From the NCBI GenBank assembly GCA_937895955.1, contig CALAZI010000098.1:1-53780 (forward strand): a stretch of 53,780 nucleotides of DNA, read 5' to 3'. A program made the translations under genes and the position numbers. This document shows, in pieces, positions 42,820-52,073 of the stretch; within the stretch, counting starts at the first letter, position 1; each line of letters starts with the position of its first letter. The DNA is from an uncultured Alphaproteobacteria bacterium (GTDB lineage: Bacteria; Pseudomonadota; Alphaproteobacteria; Caulobacterales; Parvularculaceae). Below the pieces are notes generated by a model. That model was not told the origin of the DNA and did not search any database. It saw only the letters and a list, made by a program, of their open reading frames with translations.

Positions 42820-44157
42820 CTAATAAAGAAACTCAGCCGCCTCAGGCACGCGAGAGAAGGCGATCTTGACCCCCAGATAATTAAGATCGAGCCCTTGCTG
42901 GCGCGCGAGAACGACGTGGCGCTTCTTCTCTCCGGCGCCGACGGATCGCGCGCCGCCAAGGCGCTCGAACTTTCCTGTCGGATCGGAATTGATCGCATCG
43001 ATCGCGGCCCAGAGCTTTGCCCCGGCTTCCGCCTTTTCCCGCGCGGTGCGATCGGCGAAAAGATCCTCCTGACGGACCGCCGGATCGTCGGCGCGCTTCA
43101 GCGCATGCAGATAAACGGTGACGACGCCGATTTTAAGGGAAGCGCCGTTCCTGCCGACATCGCCCAGCAACGCCTCCCAGAGATCGTCAAGCGATCTTAA
43201 AAAATCAAAATTGTCCTGGGATGGCGCAAATTTCCGCGCGCCCTCCCAATCGCCCTCGGGCCGCAAGCGAACGGATAACGATAAGGCGCCCGCGTATCGT
43301 TCGTAATGGCGCAAACGACTCGCCGCTTTCAAAAGAAGCGCCCGCGCGACGACGCGCGTCCGATCCGGGGTTTGATAATCAGCGGTGAGAACCCGGCTGT
43401 GCCCGATCATTGATTTTTTCGGCGCGGGCTCATCGACTTCATATCCGTGAAGCGCGTACCAGAAGCGTTCTCCCTGCACGGAGCCCCAAATGCGCCGCGC
43501 TCTTTTGGGTTCAAGGTTCCAAAGGGCGGAAAATTCATGAATGTCGCTGCGCGCAAGGCGCGCAACGACCCCGGCGCCGACGCCCGGTATATCCGTGAGC
43601 GTCATTCCTTCCAGCTTTCCCGGAAGGTCTTGCAGGCGCAGGACGGTCAGCCCATCCGGCTTTTTCGACTCCGCGGCGAGCTTCGCCAGCAGCCGGGTCG
43701 GCGCAACGCCTATGGACGCGCGCAGCGCCGGAGAGAACCGCGCGGCAAGACCGTCCCGCATTCGCCGGGCGATCTCAAGCGCGGGACCGGGTTCGCTCTC
43801 TCGCCGTCCCAGCCGAAACGCCGCCTCGTCGATCGAATAGACTTTCGCAAGCGGCAGAAATTCCTGCAGCGTCGCCATGATGTCGTTGTGGATCGCAACA
43901 TAACGGTCATGCCGCGCCGGACGGATAGCGATCCCGGGGCAGAGCGCGCGCGCATCGCGAACCTTCGTTCCGCGCTTCACGCCGAAAGCGCGCGCTTCAT
44001 AGCTGACGGCGATCGCGCTTGTGTGCTCGCTCGCCAGCGGGATGACCATGACGGGTCGCCCCCTCAGCGCCCGGTCGTCATGCTGCTCGACGGCGGCGAA
44101 AAAGGCGTTGAAGTCGATGAAAAGATAGCGGAGCCCGTCCGCGCGTTCATAAGCCAT
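42820..44157 (-). CDS. Y-family DNA polymerase (DinB/Pol IV-like)
   Basis: A 445-residue translesion polymerase. The catalytic acids are kept: YLFIDFNAFFAAVEQ supplies the first Asp, and SIDEA supplies the Asp-Glu pair. SYEARAFGVKRGT, ASIGVAPTRLLAKLAAESKKPDGL and the helix-hairpin-helix LTDIPGVGAGVVARL follow, then the little-finger domain and a C-terminal extension of about 80 residues. The first motif reads FNAFF instead of the usual DxD-AFF, so only the second Asp differs. A GTTC-N7-GTTC box 36-50 nt upstream points to SOS control by LexA. The gene is on the same strand as lpd, 99 nt further on. Confidence 0.92.
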   Translation of the reverse strand: MAYERADGLRYLFIDFNAFFAAVEQHDDRALRGRPVMVIPLASEHTSAIAVSYEARAFGVKRGTKVRDARALCPGIAIRPARHDRYVAIHNDIMATLQEFLPLAKVYSIDEAAFRLGRRESEPGPALEIARRMRDGLAARFSPALRASIGVAPTRLLAKLAAESKKPDGLTVLRLQDLPGKLEGMTLTDIPGVGAGVVARLARSDIHEFSALWNLEPKRARRIWGSVQGERFWYALHGYEVDEPAPKKSMIGHSRVLTADYQTPDRTRVVARALLLKAASRLRHYERYAGALSLSVRLRPEGDWEGARKFAPSQDNFDFLRSLDDLWEALLGDVGRNGASLKIGVVTVYLHALKRADDPAVRQEDLFADRTAREKAEAGAKLWAAIDAINSDPTGKFERLGGARSVGAGEKKRHVVLARQQGLDLNYLGVKIAFSRVPEAAEFLY

Positions 44158-44192
44158 AAGGTCGTTCCGGCGATGCTAGCCGCCCAGAACTA

Positions 44193-44207
44193 GAACAAAA
44201 AGGGAAC
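44193..44207 (-). promoter_or_regulatory. LexA (SOS) box GTTC-N7-GTTC upstream of the Y-family polymerase
   Basis: On the minus strand GTTC at 44207-44204 and GTTC at 44196-44193 are separated by exactly seven bases (CCTTTTT). A third GTTC follows after TA (44190-44187). This direct repeat is the established alphaproteobacterial LexA-binding motif. It lies 36-50 nt upstream of the polymerase ATG, where it can block the promoter. Confidence 0.85.
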
Positions 44208-44256
44208 ATGCGGTCAAGGAGGAAGAGAAGAGCGGCGGAAACTGCGGCCCGCAGCC

Positions 44257-45666
44257 TCACATCTGCATCGCCCAGCCTTCGACGGCCATCGCCGCCTGGC
44301 GAACCGCCTCCGAGCGCGTCGGGTGGGCGTGGCAGGTGCGCGCGATATCTTCCGAAGCGCCGCCGAATTCCATCACTGCGACGACTTCCGCGATCATCTC
44401 GCCGGCGCCGACGCCGATAATATGGCATCCGAGAATGCGATCCGATTTCGCATCCGCAAGGATTTTCACAAAACCGTCGGTTTCATGATTGGTCTTGGCG
44501 CGGCTGTTCGCCGAAAAGGGAAACTTGCCGACCTTGAAATCGACGCCGGCCTTTTTGAGATCTTCTTCCGACTTGCCGACGCTCGCAACTTCCGGCCAAG
44601 TGTAAACAACGCTCGGAACAAGATCATAATTGACGTGACCCGCCTTGCCGGCGATCAGTTCAACGCATGCGGCGCCGTCATCTTCCGCCTTGTGCGCCAG
44701 CATCGGTCCATGGATCACATCGCCGATCGCCCAAACGCCGCCGACATTCGTCGTGAAATGATCCGTTTCAATAAATCCGCGCGCATCTGTCGCCACGCCG
44801 ACGCGCTCAAGGCCGAGACCCGTCGTATGCGGCCGGCGGCCGATCGCGACGAGCACCGCATCGCAGTCGACCGTTTCCGCCTTGCCGCCAGCGGCGGGTT
44901 CAACGCTGAGCTTGACGCCCGCTTTTGATTTCTGAGCGCCCGTCACTTTCGACGACAGGCGAAAGGCGACGCCTTGTTTCTTCAAAATGCGTTCAAACTG
45001 TTTTGAAATCTCGCCGTCCATGGTCGGCAGAATGCGATCGAGATACTCGATGACGGTCACTTTCGCGCCGAGCCGACGCCACACCGATCCGAGTTCAAGG
45101 CCGATGACGCCGCCGCCGATCACGACAAGATGCTTCGGCACGGTCGCGAACGACAGAGCGCCCGTTGAAGAGACAATCGCTTTTTCGTCGATATCGACGC
45201 CCTTGAGCGGCGTCACTTCAGAGCCTGTCGCGATAATGATGTTTTTCGCCGCGAGATCGGTCGTCTTTCCATCCTCGCCAAGGACCCGCACTTTTCCAAG
45301 CGCAAGGATCTCGCCGGCGCCGAAATAGACCGCGACCTTGTTTTTCTTCATCAGAAATTCAACGCCCTTGGTGAGGCCGTCGACCGCGTCATCTTTCTGT
45401 TTCAGCATTTTCCCGAGGTTGAGCGCGACGCCGCCGGTCTTGATCCCGAGACTGTCGAATTGCTTTTCAGCCGCCTCAAAAAGCTCTGACGCATGAAGAA
45501 GCGCCTTGGACGGAATGCACCCGACATTGAGACATGTGCCGCCGAGTTTCTTCGTGTCGCGCTTCTCGACAAGCGCCGCTTTAAGGCCAAGCTGGCCGGC
45601 GCGGATCGCCGCGTTATATCCGCCGGGGCCCGCCCCGATGATGACAATGTCGAACGTCTCGGACAT
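44257..45666 (-). CDS. lpdA: Dihydrolipoyl dehydrogenase (E3)
   Basis: A 469-residue flavoprotein. FAD motif IIGAGPGGYNAAIRAGQLG, redox disulfide C45/C50 in LGGTCLNVGCIPSK, NAD motif VIGGGVIGLELGSVWRRLG, and C-terminal HAHPTRSEA with the catalytic His-Glu pair. ATG 45666 with GGAAG upstream is chosen over 45723. It reoxidises the lipoyl groups of the 2-oxo-acid dehydrogenase complexes. The usual suc operon order is kept, but a TPR-sulfotransferase gene on the other strand separates it from sucB. A short GC hairpin with three U follows the stop, a weak terminator at best. Confidence 0.96.
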   Translation of the reverse strand: MSETFDIVIIGAGPGGYNAAIRAGQLGLKAALVEKRDTKKLGGTCLNVGCIPSKALLHASELFEAAEKQFDSLGIKTGGVALNLGKMLKQKDDAVDGLTKGVEFLMKKNKVAVYFGAGEILALGKVRVLGEDGKTTDLAAKNIIIATGSEVTPLKGVDIDEKAIVSSTGALSFATVPKHLVVIGGGVIGLELGSVWRRLGAKVTVIEYLDRILPTMDGEISKQFERILKKQGVAFRLSSKVTGAQKSKAGVKLSVEPAAGGKAETVDCDAVLVAIGRRPHTTGLGLERVGVATDARGFIETDHFTTNVGGVWAIGDVIHGPMLAHKAEDDGAACVELIAGKAGHVNYDLVPSVVYTWPEVASVGKSEEDLKKAGVDFKVGKFPFSANSRAKTNHETDGFVKILADAKSDRILGCHIIGVGAGEMIAEVVAVMEFGGASEDIARTCHAHPTRSEAVRQAAMAVEGWAMQM

Positions 45667-45759
45667 ATCTTCCTTCCTCAGCGGCGTGTATTGTTCCGCG
45701 CAGCGACATGATCGAACGGGCATGCAAGGTCAAGCCTCCATCCGAACAGGCCGGCGATA

Positions 45760-47742
45760 ATGCGGCGAGATCAGTCGCAAATGGCGCGCGCGCTCGAAGC
45801 CTTGATGCAAAAGGGCGATCACATGGGCGCAATTGCGGTCGCAAGAACCGATCAGGACGCCATGCGCGAAGACGCCGAGGCGAGCCGTCTTTACGGCTTC
45901 GCCTGCGCGATGGTCGGCGACTTTTCAGCAGCGAGGGAGGCGCTCAAGGGGGCGCTCTCGTTAAATTCGGCCGATTTCGCCGCACGGGGCGCATTGGCGC
46001 GCGTGTGCATTCTGATTGGCGCGCGCGCTGAGGCCGAGGATCATATGTCGTCGCTCGCTGCTCAAGCGGGCGACCGGATCGAGGCGGCTGAAAACCTTAT
46101 TGAAGCTTATTTGCAGGCGGGCCGCGCCGAAGAGGCGTTTCAGGCCCTGATGCGCGCCGCTTCCCGGTTCGGGCGCGAACGATTTGACGCGCGTCTCGCC
46201 GAAGCGGCGATAAGAACGCGCCGCACGGAAATCGCAATCGAAGCGTCCGCCCGCGCCGAAGCGCGATTCGGACTGACGCCGCCCATCATCAATGCGGCCG
46301 GGCCGGCGGCGATATTAGCCGACGACAGCGCCAAACTCTCCAAGATCGCCGCGCTGGTCGGCGCTCTTCCTGCGGAACGGGGCGCGGCGATCTATGATTT
46401 CTGGACTTCCGTGCTGATGTCCGGCGGCTTCCACAAGGCGGCGCAGGCAAGCGCCGAGCTGGCCGCGCAAGCGCTTCCAACACCCGCGCGCTGGCGACTC
46501 GTCTCCGATCTTCGCCTTGCAAATCGGGACGCCGCCGGCGCCGAAACCGCAGCGCTAAAGGCGCTCTCGCTTCACCCTGACGACGCGGCTGCGATGACGC
46601 TTCTGGCCCGGCGGCGCATCGTTGCGGGAGAGATCGGCGAAGCGAAGCGATTGTTGCTGCAGGCGATCAAAGCAGACCCGGCCTGCCCCGCCGCCTTCGA
46701 CAATCTCACCCAGATCGACGCCGGAGCGATGACCGAAGCCATGGCGGAAAATCTTCAACGTCTGGTCGACCGCCAGGCGTTGCCGCCGGACGGCGCGGCG
46801 AAAGCCTTGCTTGCGCTCGCTCGTCGCGATGAGGCTTCGGGACATTATGCGCGCGCCTTCGATCGCTTCATTTCGGCGAAAACAATCATCGCCGAAGCGG
46901 CTGAGGCGATGGGGCGCGGATACAATCCGAAAAACGTCGAAAACGCCTTCGATGCGACCAAACGACATTTTCCGGCGCCGATCAGTTTTCATCAGCCGAT
47001 GCCGGCGTCGCCCCGCCCCATATTCGTTGTCGGAATGCCGCGATCCGGCACGACGCTGGTTGAACAAATCCTTTCCGCTCACCCTGAAACGTTTGGCGCC
47101 GGCGAGATGCCGACGATGGTGACTATCACGAATGAGTTTCATGCGCTCGCCGCAGCCATCGGCGCTGAACAGGCGCTAAGAAAAAACGCCGCGCGCTGGA
47201 CTGATCGTTATCTTTATGAACTTCCCGTCGACGCCCGCAAAGGCCCAGCTTTTGTCGACAAACATCCGCTCAATTTCTGGGGCGTCGGCCTTATTTTCGC
47301 GCTGTTTCCGCAAGCGCGCGTCGTCAATCTGAGTCGATCCCCGGTTGATGTTTGTCTTTCCATCCTTCGCGTGCGGTTTTTCGACGAATATGATTTCGCC
47401 AATCGCATCGACGAGGCGGCCCATTATTACGCCGTCTACGATCAGGTGACGGCTCACTGGCGAAATCTCTTCGGCGATCGGTTGCACAATGTCGAATATG
47501 AAGCGCTCGTCGATAAACCGGAAAATGAAATTAGAGCGCTGCTTGACTATTGCGGCCTCGACTTCGATCCGACTTGCCTCAGATTCCACGAAAATCGGCA
47601 AGGCGTCATCACTCATTCCGCCGCACAGGTGCGCGAACCGATCAACAAGCGTTCTTTGGAACGCCGAAGCAAATATGGCGAAGCCTTAATGCCGCTCGAA
47701 GACGCCTTGAGGCGCTTCGGCGTCGCAGTCCCGGAGCAATGA
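45760..47742 (+). CDS. TPR-repeat sulfotransferase-domain protein (second copy)
   Basis: A 660-residue protein of the same design as 10671-12260 but with a longer repeat region. About residues 1-400 are TPR-like helical repeats (for example YGFACAMVGDFSAAREALKGALSLN). The sulfotransferase domain starts near 415 with FVVGMPRSGTTLVEQILSAHPE (PRSGTT near 427-432), KHPLNFWG and NLSRSPVDVCLSIL. The C-terminal VREPINKRSLERRSKYGEAL is typical of this group. The start is ATG 45760; M8 (45781) is possible. It is convergent with sucB and divergent from lpd, so it interrupts the order of the 2-oxoglutarate dehydrogenase genes. The substrate is unknown. Confidence 0.9.
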   Translation: MRRDQSQMARALEALMQKGDHMGAIAVARTDQDAMREDAEASRLYGFACAMVGDFSAAREALKGALSLNSADFAARGALARVCILIGARAEAEDHMSSLAAQAGDRIEAAENLIEAYLQAGRAEEAFQALMRAASRFGRERFDARLAEAAIRTRRTEIAIEASARAEARFGLTPPIINAAGPAAILADDSAKLSKIAALVGALPAERGAAIYDFWTSVLMSGGFHKAAQASAELAAQALPTPARWRLVSDLRLANRDAAGAETAALKALSLHPDDAAAMTLLARRRIVAGEIGEAKRLLLQAIKADPACPAAFDNLTQIDAGAMTEAMAENLQRLVDRQALPPDGAAKALLALARRDEASGHYARAFDRFISAKTIIAEAAEAMGRGYNPKNVENAFDATKRHFPAPISFHQPMPASPRPIFVVGMPRSGTTLVEQILSAHPETFGAGEMPTMVTITNEFHALAAAIGAEQALRKNAARWTDRYLYELPVDARKGPAFVDKHPLNFWGVGLIFALFPQARVVNLSRSPVDVCLSILRVRFFDEYDFANRIDEAAHYYAVYDQVTAHWRNLFGDRLHNVEYEALVDKPENEIRALLDYCGLDFDPTCLRFHENRQGVITHSAAQVREPINKRSLERRSKYGEALMPLEDALRRFGVAVPEQ

Positions 47743-47772
47743 CGCCGCCGCCCAACGCCGCCGGCGGCGACC

Positions 47773-48951
47773 CTAGAGATCGAGCATCAGGCGTTGCGGA
47801 TCTTCAAGGTTTTCCTTGACCCTGACAAGGAAGGTGACCGCGCCTTTGCCGTCGACAATTCGATGATCATAGGAAAGCGCCAGATACATCATCGGGCGAA
47901 TGACGATTTCGCCGTTTCGCACGACCGGTCGCTCCTCAATGCGGTGCATGCCGAGAACGCCCGACTGCGGCGGATTGAGGATCGGCGTTGAAAGCAAGGA
48001 ACCGTAGACGCCGCCATTTGATATTGTGAACGTGCCGCCCTGCATTTCCTCAAGCGTCAACGCGCCGTCGCGCGCGCGGCGGCCGAAATCGGCGATCGCC
48101 TTTTCTATATCGGCAAGCGACATCAGGTCCGCGTCGCGCAGCACCGGCACGACCAGTCCCCTGTCTGTGCCGACGGCGACGCCGATGTCATAGTGGTTTT
48201 TATAGATGATGTCCGTTCCGTCGATTTCCGCGTTGACGTCCGGAATTTCTTTCAGCGCATGCACGCAGGCTTTCACGAAGAACGACATGAAGCCAAGTTT
48301 GACGCCGTGTTTCTTCTCGAAAAGATCCTTATATTGCGAGCGCAGCCCCATGACCGCGGTCATATCGACGTCATTGAACGTCGTCAGCATGGCGGCGTTT
48401 TCCTGCGCCTCCTTCAGCCGTCGTGCGATCGTTTGACGAAGGCGCGTCATCTTCACGCGCTCTTCACGCGGCCCGGTCTCACGCGGCGCCTTGGGGACTT
48501 CCGGCGTTTTGGCTTTCGGCGTCGCCGCCGCTTCCAGAACGTCGCCTTTCGTCACGCGCCCGTCCTTGCCTGAGCCCTTTAACGTCGTCGCGTCGACGCC
48601 GAGTTCGGCGGCGGCGCGGCGCGGCGCAGGCGACAAGGACGGCGCAGGCTTTTCAGGAGACGGTTGCGATTTCGTCGGCTTCGGCTTTTCTTCTTTCGCC
48701 GGCGTCGCTTTTGCTGAAGCGTCAATCGCGCCCAGCAGGCCGTCGACTTCAACCGTCGCGCCCTCATCGGCATTGATGGAGGCGATAACGCCTGCGGAAG
48801 GCGCCGGCACTTCAACGGAAACCTTGTCGGTTTCAAGTTCAACAAGCGGCTCGTCCGCTTTCACTGGATCGCCGACTTTTTTCAGCCATTTGCCGACCGT
48901 CGCTTCCGTGACGGATTCGCCGAGCGTCGGCACGCGGATTTCAATCGCCAT
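47773..48951 (-). CDS. sucB: Dihydrolipoyllysine succinyltransferase (2-oxoglutarate dehydrogenase E2)
   Basis: A 392-residue E2. Lipoyl domain with K43 in ELETDKVSVEVPAP, an Ala/Pro/Lys-rich linker (about 85-110), the E1/E3-binding domain with SPAPRRAAAELGVDATTLKGSGKDGRVTKGDV, and the catalytic domain ending with SYDHRIVDGKGAVTFLVRVKE (HxxxDG). It transfers succinyl groups to CoA. GGAG stands 10 nt before the ATG. It is 28 nt downstream of sucA, as in a normal suc operon. Confidence 0.97.
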   Translation of the reverse strand: MAIEIRVPTLGESVTEATVGKWLKKVGDPVKADEPLVELETDKVSVEVPAPSAGVIASINADEGATVEVDGLLGAIDASAKATPAKEEKPKPTKSQPSPEKPAPSLSPAPRRAAAELGVDATTLKGSGKDGRVTKGDVLEAAATPKAKTPEVPKAPRETGPREERVKMTRLRQTIARRLKEAQENAAMLTTFNDVDMTAVMGLRSQYKDLFEKKHGVKLGFMSFFVKACVHALKEIPDVNAEIDGTDIIYKNHYDIGVAVGTDRGLVVPVLRDADLMSLADIEKAIADFGRRARDGALTLEEMQGGTFTISNGGVYGSLLSTPILNPPQSGVLGMHRIEERPVVRNGEIVIRPMMYLALSYDHRIVDGKGAVTFLVRVKENLEDPQRLMLDL

Positions 48952-48979
48952 ATCAGTCAGTCTCCAAAAATCATTTCGA

Positions 48980-51961
48980 TCAAAGCATGAGGGCGTCGTT
49001 AAGGAACTGATCGAGTTCAGACTTGTGCTTGCTCATCAAGCCCGTCGCCGGCGAAGCGGACGCCGGTCGGCCCGCATATCGCGCACGTTTCGATTTGGCG
49101 CCGATCTGTTCGAGCGTCCATTCGATATTCGGATCCATGAACGTCCAAGCGCCCATATTCTTCGGCTCTTCCTGGCACCACACCATGTCCGCCTTTTTGA
49201 AGCGCTGAAGCTCCGCGATCATTGAATGCGCCGGAAACGGGTAGAACTGCTCAACGCGCAACAGATAGATATTGTCGATTCCGCGTTTTTCGCGCTCCTC
49301 CAGAAGATCGTAATAGACCTTGCCGGAGCACATGACGACGCGCTTGATCTTGTCGTCGGGCTGCAGCTGCACGGTCGATCCGGGCTTGCATTCCGCGTCA
49401 TCCCACAGCACGCGATGGAACGATGAGCCGGGTCCCATTTCCGCCAATGACGACGTGGCCTTCTTATGACGCAGCAGAGATTTCGGCGTCATCAGGATGA
49501 GCGGCTTGCGGAAGTTCCGACGCATCTGACGCCGAAGAATATGGAAGTAGTTGGCCGGCGTCGTGCAGTACGCGACCTGCATGTTGTCCTGGGCGCAAAG
49601 CTGCAGAAAACGCTCAAGGCGCGCGGAGGAATGCTCCGGTCCCTGCCCTTCATAGCCGTGCGGCAGAAGGCAAACGAGACCGGACATGCGAAGCCATTTC
49701 CTTTCGCCAGAAGACAGGAACTGGTCGAAGATGATCTGCGCGCCATTGGCGAAATCGCCGAATTGCGCCTCCCAGAGCACAAGGAATTTCGGATTCGCCA
49801 GCGAGTAGCCGTATTCGAATCCGAGCACGCCGAATTCCGACAGCGACGAATCGTGAACCTCAAACGTCGCCTTCGCGCCTTTCAGATGGTTGAGAGGCGT
49901 AAAGGTTTTTTCCGTTTCCTGGTCGACGAATACGGCGTGACGCTGCGAGAATGTGCCGCGTCTGCTGTCCTGACCGGAAAGGCGGACGCCGAAACCGTCG
50001 AGGATCAGCGAACCGAAAGATAGAGCTTCCGCCGTCGCCCAGTCGATTTCCGCGCCTCTTTCAACGACAGCCGCGCGGCGCTCATTCAAGACCCGCGCAA
50101 GGGTCTTGTGAATCGTAAAGCCGTCCGGATGTGAAGTGATCCGTTCGCCGATTTTTTTCAGAATGTCGATATCGACGGCCGTGTCGCCGCGGCGATCATC
50201 GTCCATTGGCGGCACAAATCCGGACCACTGGCCGTCGAGCCAGTCCGCTTTATTCGGCTTGAACGCTTCCGCGGCGTTGAATTCGCTATCAAGAAAATCC
50301 TTGAAACGCCTGCGTTCCCGTTCTGGATAGTCAGCCGCCACGACGCCTTCCTCAACAAGGCGGTCGGCGTATAACGCGCGCGTTGTCGGATGCGAGCGGA
50401 TTTTCCGATACATGACCGGCTGCGTGAAGCTCGGCTCATCGCCTTCATTGTGACCGAAACGGCGATAGCAGAACATGTCGATAACGACATCCGATCCGAA
50501 TTTCTGACGGAACTCGGTCGCGACTTTCGCCGCATAGACGGCGGCTTCCGGATCGTCGCCGTTGACATGAAAGATCGGCGCCGCGACCATTTTTGCGACA
50601 TCGGAAGGATAAGGCGATGATCGCGAGAATTTCGGCGCCGTCGTAAAACCGATCTGGTTATTGACGATGAAATGAATGGTGCCGCCGGTGCGATACCCGC
50701 GCAATAGGGAAAAGCCGAAACATTCCGCGACGATCCCTTGCCCCGCAAAGGCGGCGTCGCCGTGCAGCAGCAGCGGAAGCACGTGCGTGCGCGGCGTTTC
50801 AATATCGCCCGGCTCGATGCGATCCTGCTTCGAGCGCGCCTTTCCGAGCACGACCGGATCGACCGCTTCAAGATGCGACGGGTTCGCCGTCAAGGAAAGA
50901 TGGACGCGGTTGCCATCGAATTCTCGATCGGATGAAGCGCCCAAATGGTATTTGACGTCGCCCGATCCGCCGACATCGTCCGGGGTCACCGACCCGCCAT
51001 GGAATTCATGAAATATATGATGATAGGGCTTGCCCATCACCGCCGCGAGAACGTTGAGGCGCCCGCGATGCGGCATGCCGATGACGATCTCCTTAACGCC
51101 GAGCGCGCCGCCGCGCTTGATGATCTGTTCGAGCGCGGGAACCATCGCTTCGCCGCCGTCGAGCCCGAAGCGCTTAGTGCCGGTGTATTTCGTCTGCAGA
51201 AAGTTCTCGAAGCCTTCAGCCTCAATCAGCTTGTTGAGGATCGCGACTTTGCCTTCCTGCGTGAAGGAAATCTCTTTGTCCGGCCCCTCGATCCGTTGCT
51301 GGATCCAGGCTTTTTGTTCCGGATTTGAGATATGCATGAACTCAACAGCGAATGTGCCGCAATAAGTCCGTCTCAATATCTCCAGAATTTCGCGCAGGGT
51401 CGCCGTTTCAAGGCCGAGAACGTGATCGATGAAAATCGGACGATCCATGTCCGCTTCGGTGAAGCCGTAGGTCGCCGGATCAAGCTCCACATGAAGCTTC
51501 TTTTTGGTCTGCCGTAGCGGATCGAGATCGGCGATCAGATGACCGCGGATGCGATAGGCGCGGATCAGCATCAACGCGCTTAAGGAATCGCGCGTCTCCT
51601 GCCGCACGGTCGAAGCGGCGACGCCCTGCCGGCGCGATTCAATTTTCGCCGATAAGTCCCGCTCGACTTGCGGCCAGTCGCCGTCCAGCAACGCCGTCGT
51701 TTCAGTTTTCAGGGTTGGCGGCCAATCCTTCCGCTCCCAGCTGGGTCCCTCATCCTTCAGGACGGCGTTTTCGACATTATCGCCGAGAGAGGAGAAATAG
51801 GCGCGCCAATCCGCGCTGACCGATGCGGGGTCAGCCGCGTACCGCGCATAGAGATTTTCCACATAGCGGGCGTTAACGCCTGAAGCGAAAGTAAGATCGG
51901 CGGACGCGCCCGCCGATTTGTTGGAGGGAACGCCCTCCGGCACATCGCCGTCTTTGGCCAT
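48980..51961 (-). CDS. sucA: 2-oxoglutarate dehydrogenase E1 component
   Basis: A 993-residue thiamine-diphosphate enzyme, somewhat longer than the about 930 residues of E. coli SucA. The N-terminal YVENLYARYAADPASVSADWRAYF is the docking motif of the family. Thiamine-diphosphate/metal site HGDAAFAGQGIVAE and NNQIGFTTAP, then GMPHRGRLNVLA upstream of it, with FGHNEGDEPSFTQP and the C-terminal QEEPKNMGAW. It decarboxylates 2-oxoglutarate and passes succinyl to SucB. It is followed by sucB at 28 nt and preceded by sucD at 112 nt. Confidence 0.97.
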   Translation of the reverse strand: MAKDGDVPEGVPSNKSAGASADLTFASGVNARYVENLYARYAADPASVSADWRAYFSSLGDNVENAVLKDEGPSWERKDWPPTLKTETTALLDGDWPQVERDLSAKIESRRQGVAASTVRQETRDSLSALMLIRAYRIRGHLIADLDPLRQTKKKLHVELDPATYGFTEADMDRPIFIDHVLGLETATLREILEILRRTYCGTFAVEFMHISNPEQKAWIQQRIEGPDKEISFTQEGKVAILNKLIEAEGFENFLQTKYTGTKRFGLDGGEAMVPALEQIIKRGGALGVKEIVIGMPHRGRLNVLAAVMGKPYHHIFHEFHGGSVTPDDVGGSGDVKYHLGASSDREFDGNRVHLSLTANPSHLEAVDPVVLGKARSKQDRIEPGDIETPRTHVLPLLLHGDAAFAGQGIVAECFGFSLLRGYRTGGTIHFIVNNQIGFTTAPKFSRSSPYPSDVAKMVAAPIFHVNGDDPEAAVYAAKVATEFRQKFGSDVVIDMFCYRRFGHNEGDEPSFTQPVMYRKIRSHPTTRALYADRLVEEGVVAADYPERERRRFKDFLDSEFNAAEAFKPNKADWLDGQWSGFVPPMDDDRRGDTAVDIDILKKIGERITSHPDGFTIHKTLARVLNERRAAVVERGAEIDWATAEALSFGSLILDGFGVRLSGQDSRRGTFSQRHAVFVDQETEKTFTPLNHLKGAKATFEVHDSSLSEFGVLGFEYGYSLANPKFLVLWEAQFGDFANGAQIIFDQFLSSGERKWLRMSGLVCLLPHGYEGQGPEHSSARLERFLQLCAQDNMQVAYCTTPANYFHILRRQMRRNFRKPLILMTPKSLLRHKKATSSLAEMGPGSSFHRVLWDDAECKPGSTVQLQPDDKIKRVVMCSGKVYYDLLEEREKRGIDNIYLLRVEQFYPFPAHSMIAELQRFKKADMVWCQEEPKNMGAWTFMDPNIEWTLEQIGAKSKRARYAGRPASASPATGLMSKHKSELDQFLNDALML

Positions 51962-52073
51962 TACTCGATCCGGATCATCCAGTCGGCCCGCCGTTTTGAC
52001 GCGCCGCGGCGGTTACTTACGCCAGTCGGCTAATGATTCAATGGCGCGCGGCGCGGAAAGAGCGCGCCTCTCC

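Noticed and set aside
44242..44254. GC hairpin after lpd as a terminator
   Set aside because: The stem is only five base pairs and only three U residues follow, too weak to call.
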